Shown: piece by piece, positions 60,646-64,000 of the stretch
How positions within the stretch are numbered: the stretch's first letter is position 1
Layout: each line of letters begins with the position of its first letter
From: Clytia hemisphaerica
Lineage: Eukaryota; Cnidaria; Hydrozoa; Leptothecata; Clytiidae
DNA: 64,000 nucleotides
NCBI GenBank assembly: GCA_902728285.1
Contig: CACVBU010000817.1
Span: 372,001-436,000 of the forward strand
Direction of reading: 5' to 3'
Program-made: the position numbers and the translations under genes
The notes under the pieces: model-generated
Databases searched by the model: none
What the model was told of the DNA's origin: nothing
What the model saw: only the letters and a program-made list of their open reading frames with translations

Positions 60646-62589
60646 GCTTAACAAATGGATTTGAAATGGAAGATGAAAGCATGACATTTGAAATCCCCAG
60701 TGATGCAAATGGCGGCTCAAATTATGAAAGTGTCAGTTCCAACAATGAAAATGACAGTTCAATTGATGGAAGCGAAGACTCTTCCAGTGAGGTAGGAAAA
60801 ACAAGTTATTTGTCAACCTTTCTAACCTTAAGCTGGAAAAATTTTCTCATTTAAGCTTTCTTAGATATTATGTTTCCATTGTGTTGAAACTGAAAATTTT
60901 TAAAATTCCTACTTGCTAACTTATTGAACAGTAGTCATGGCTAGGGTAAACAATTATCTTCAGTCTGGTAAAGTTTTTATAACATGGTAAAAAAGGCATA
61001 TGTCAGCATATTGTTTTAGTAATTAAGAGATTTCTTGCCAAAATTTCATTGTTGCGAAGAACAAAGTTTTTATCTTAATATTTTCATGAAGAAGAAACGT
61101 TTGCTCTCAGACAGCAACAGAAAGTCAAAGAATTGTCACCACTTCAAAAGTGCCTGTCGGTTGTGTTGCGGATTGTCTTCTTATTTCAAGTTCACACTTT
61201 CATTTCAAATGCATCTATTGTTATTAGGTGCTTTGCGATCAATTTTCCTTTTCATCATTTCAATGTTTGGTTTACAAATGCTTCAAAGATTCGTAGATGT
61301 TTTTGCAACAACTTTATACTCAGCCTATAAAATGGCTGGCATGTCAGTTGATGACTTTGAAAAGTGGGTTGTCTGTCCAAAGTGCAACTCTCTTTACAAA
61401 TTTGAAAAGTGTTTTGTAGAAAGAGATAAGATAAAAGTATCAAAAAACTGTTCTTCTAAAGTGTCGTTCAAAAAGGATCAACTCTGTAATACAAGACTGT
61501 TGAATTCAAAGACTGGTACAAATGGTACCAAAATCTTGTATCCTCGATAGGAATACTGTTCTCGTAAAATCAGCACAACAGTTGAAAAATTTCTTGAAAG
61601 GCCAGGTTTCGAAAAGCTGTTACTTCAGAAACGAATTGTTTCTGACTCGGATGATGAGCTAAATGACATATATGATGGTAAAATCTGGAAAACATTTAAA
61701 GGAGATGATGGGCAATTGTTTTTTACTGATCCTAGAAACTTAGGTCTAATGATGAATATAGACTGGTTCCAACCATTTAGTAATTCTGAATACAGTCTTG
61801 GAATAATATACATGGTCATTTTGAACCTTCCTAGAAAAGAACGCTTTAAGTATGATAACCTGATTGTTTGTGGCATCATACCCTGTCCAAAAGAACCTTC
61901 TTTACATGTTAGCACTTTCTTGGGTCCAATTGTTGATAACTTGCACACCGGTTGGAATGGTGTTTTACTGAATGACGATATCACGCATGGAAAAAGTTTA
62001 TACAAATACGCATTGATCAGTTTATCAAGTGACATCCCTGCAACCAGAAAATGTTGTGGATTCCTTGGATTTAATGCAAATCTTGGTAAGTTAAATATTT
62101 TAGGTAAAAAAATTTGCTTTCCCACTTATCTTTCTCAAAAGAAATTGAAATAACTTCGAGTTTTGAGCTTATCCTAAGCATTGAAAACTTAAAAATCCCA
62201 TAAGATTATTTTTTATTGCCATACAGGAAAATCTAATTGAAGCTCAATATGCATAGCATAGTTTTCAGTCTTAAATTTAGGCTTAATTGCTGTATACTTA
62301 GAATCTTTTTCCTTTAGGATGTAGCAAGTGTTTCAAGAGATTTCCAAGAGGAAGATTTCCTAACAACAAACCAGACTACTCGGGGTTTAATTTCAAGAAG
62401 TGGATTCCACGCACTGGGAACATTCACAAAGCATATCCGCACTATTGGTTGAAAAACAGGCTTCCAACAAAACTTCCAAATGTAAATTGGAGAAGAAATA
62501 CAGTGCAAGATATTCAAAGCTCTTTGACTTACCATATTTTGATCCAATCACCATGCATGTAATCGATCCAATGCATAACCTCTTGTTAG
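60646..62589 (+). pseudogene. TNP2-like (CACTA/EnSpm, Plavaka-type) transposase gene
   Basis: Exons: 60646-60791 (acidic leader, FEMEDESMTFEIPSDANGGS, donor GTAGGA); about 61120-62085; 62318-62589. Exon 2 encodes ELSPLQKCLSVVLRIVFLFQ and, one frame over, DDFEKWVVCPKCNSLYKFEK followed by DDELNDIYDGKIWKTFKGDD, LGLMMNIDWFQPFSNSEYSL and CGIIPCPKEPSLHVSTFLGP. The last motif matches the 'PGPKxP' block of the TNP2 transposase domain. Exon 3 carries GCSKCFKRFPRG, PDYSGFNFKKWIPRTGN and FDPITMHVIDPMHNLLLG. Lesions: a frameshift near 61240-61330, TAG at 61549-61551 and a frameshift near 62470. The gene is cut after DPMHNLLLG by the retroelement fragment that follows. DNA cut-and-paste transposase function is known for the family; this copy is inactive. 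Confidence 0.65.
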
Positions 62590-62733
62590 GTAAGATTTTA
62601 ATCTTTCTTAATTTCAATCTGAATATAATTCAATAAAGATAAGAAGAAGAAGACGAAGAAGAACAAACATTAAAAAAACGAAGCCCTTGTATTGTATCCT
62701 TTCATATTTTAAGCAGATCAAGATTTTGTTTAA

Positions 62734-64000
62734 GATTTTAAAAACAAATGTTCCTGCAAGCCAAATTTGTTTCACCGCGATGATGAATACGTGAACGGGC
62801 TTGTCCAACAGTGGTGCTCTCAGCTAAAAGTACTGTGTGATATTGCCAAGTCCGAACCGCAATCCGCCTACGTAGCTTTCATCGCTGGCTTCAAGCACAA
62901 ACTCACATACCACATCCGAACAATCCCTGATATGCACCAATACCTTGCACCTTTCGACCTTATCCTCGACACGATATTCATTCCAGCTATCACCGATGGT
63001 CACCATTGCTCCGCCGATGAGCGCCTTTTACTATCACTGCCACCAAGAAAAGGCGGTCTTTCAATCCCTATCTTTACCACGTGGTCAATAACAGAATTCT
63101 CCAGCTCACAGAAAGTAACTTCCAACCTGTCCAGCCGAATAAAGAACCAAAATGCAAGCAACGTCGACATACCTGACGACGCTAAAGTCAAGAGAGAAAT
63201 CACCAAGTCGAAGGAAGATCGAGAAAACGATACGTTGAATGTACTTAGGGAGAGGATGAGCGTTGAGCAGCGAAAAGCAAACGAACTCGCTTCTTGCAAA
63301 GGTGCTTCAAGCTGGTTGACGATCATACCGGTTGAAAGCGAAGGCTTCTGTCTGAACAAAAGAGAATTTGTTGATGCCCTTTGCTTGAGGTACAGATGGA
63401 CACCGAAATACCTTCCGATCAATTGTGCATGTGGCCTTCGATTCGATGTCGACCATGCCCTTTCGTGTCCGAAAGGAGGTTTCATCCACCAACGCCATGA
63501 CGAGATGAGAAACCTCTTGGCCAACCTCCTTTCACAAGTACACACTGACGTCTCCATCGAACCTCACCTACAACCTCTAACTGGAGAATCACTACCAAAC
63601 AGCTCCAACAAAACAGACGAAGCCCGACTTGACGTGTCAGCCAGAAGTTTTTGGCAAAGGGGACAACTTGCATTCTTTGACGTAAGGATCACAAATCCGT
63701 TCGCAAAAAGTCACCTTAACCAGAAACTTCAAAACACATTCCGATCGAACGAACAAGAAAAAAAGCGGAAGTACAACAACCGAATCATCACAGTCGAGCA
63801 TGGTTCGTTCAGCCCGTTCGTTATGTCTCCGTACGGAGGACAAGGAAGAGAAACGGAAATGATCATCACGACCCTTGCAAAGAAGCTCTCAGACAAAAAA
63901 GACATTGAATTTGGTATCATGTTGAATTGGTTGAGAACTAAGCTCTCATATTGCTTGCTACGATCAGCTATCCTATGCTTACGTGGATCGAGAACTGTTA
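62734..64000 (+). CDS. Retroelement RT C-terminal region with zinc knuckle and restriction-like endonuclease motif (partial)
   Basis: Open for about 422 codons from the stop at 62731 to the window edge, with no stop. The element-derived part starts at about 62776 (DDEYVNGLVQQWCSQLKVLC, HKLTYHIRTIPDMHQYLAPF, ERLLLSLPPRKGGLSIPIF). A linker follows, then GASSWLTIIPVESEGFCLNK, the zinc motif CACGLRFDVDHALSCPKGG, RHDEMRNLLANLLSQ, ARLDVSARSFWQRGQLAFFD followed by VRITNPF, VEHGSFSPFVMSPYGGQG and SYCLLRSAILCLRGSR. I recognise this as a C-terminal region widespread in cnidarian, sponge and mollusc genomes downstream of an RT. The LDV…FW…FFDVR pattern fits a PD-(D/E)xK-type endonuclease (inference). 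It is GC-richer than its neighbours and 5'-truncated at the TNP2 pseudogene. Confidence 0.6.

Overview
The window is eukaryotic nuclear DNA. It is AT-rich, its genes are split by GT-AG introns, and coding exons are sparse and small. Nearly everything recognisable is a mobile element or the debris of one. The mix is a BEL/Pao LTR retrotransposon, a DIRS-order tyrosine-recombinase retrotransposon, an EN+RT LINE, a CACTA/TNP2-like transposase, DUF6589 genes and many small inverted-repeat elements. It resembles cnidarian genomes (sea anemone, coral, hydroid) or another aquatic invertebrate. That assignment is inference from family content. I see no rRNA, tRNA or CRISPR, and no certain conserved housekeeping gene.

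Layout. 0-10 kb: the last exon of an acidic 'WR-box' gene at the left edge, the 3' part of a DUF6589 gene, a decayed tyrosine-recombinase-like gene, a C2H2 exon and several MITEs. 10-12 kb: LINE ORF fragments and an array of three tandem hairpins. 12.6-19.8 kb (minus): a seven-exon pseudogene with a coiled coil, a pentapeptide repeat, a DDE-like core and a C-terminal PHD module. 22-29.7 kb (minus): a broken DIRS-order element split by about 3.6 kb of inserted DNA. 31.4-32.4 kb: orphan ORFs. 33.9-38.3 kb (minus): a five-exon transposase-like gene with only two stop codons against it. 39.1-46.7 kb (plus): a DUF6589 gene carrying a full LINE (9-bp target duplication) in its second exon. 47.8-58.3 kb (minus): exons of a second WR-box gene whose last exon carries a complete 8.1-kb BEL/Pao element (5-bp target duplication). 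58.6-60.4 kb: two tandem arrays. 60.6-62.6 kb (plus): the TNP2-like transposase, divergent from the WR-box gene. 62.7-64 kb: an open, GC-richer retroelement C-terminus running off the window.

How the parts relate. Four host-integrated gene families here (DUF6589, PHD-tailed, zinc-knuckle and TNP2-like) each show spaced acidic residues of the kind expected of RNase H-fold transposases. They have introns and are decayed to different degrees. Younger retroelements (BEL, LINE) sit inside their exons, which orders the insertions: the genes came first and the retroelements later. The divergent TNP2-like and WR-box genes flanking tandem arrays may be the two genes of one transposon, a testable hypothesis.
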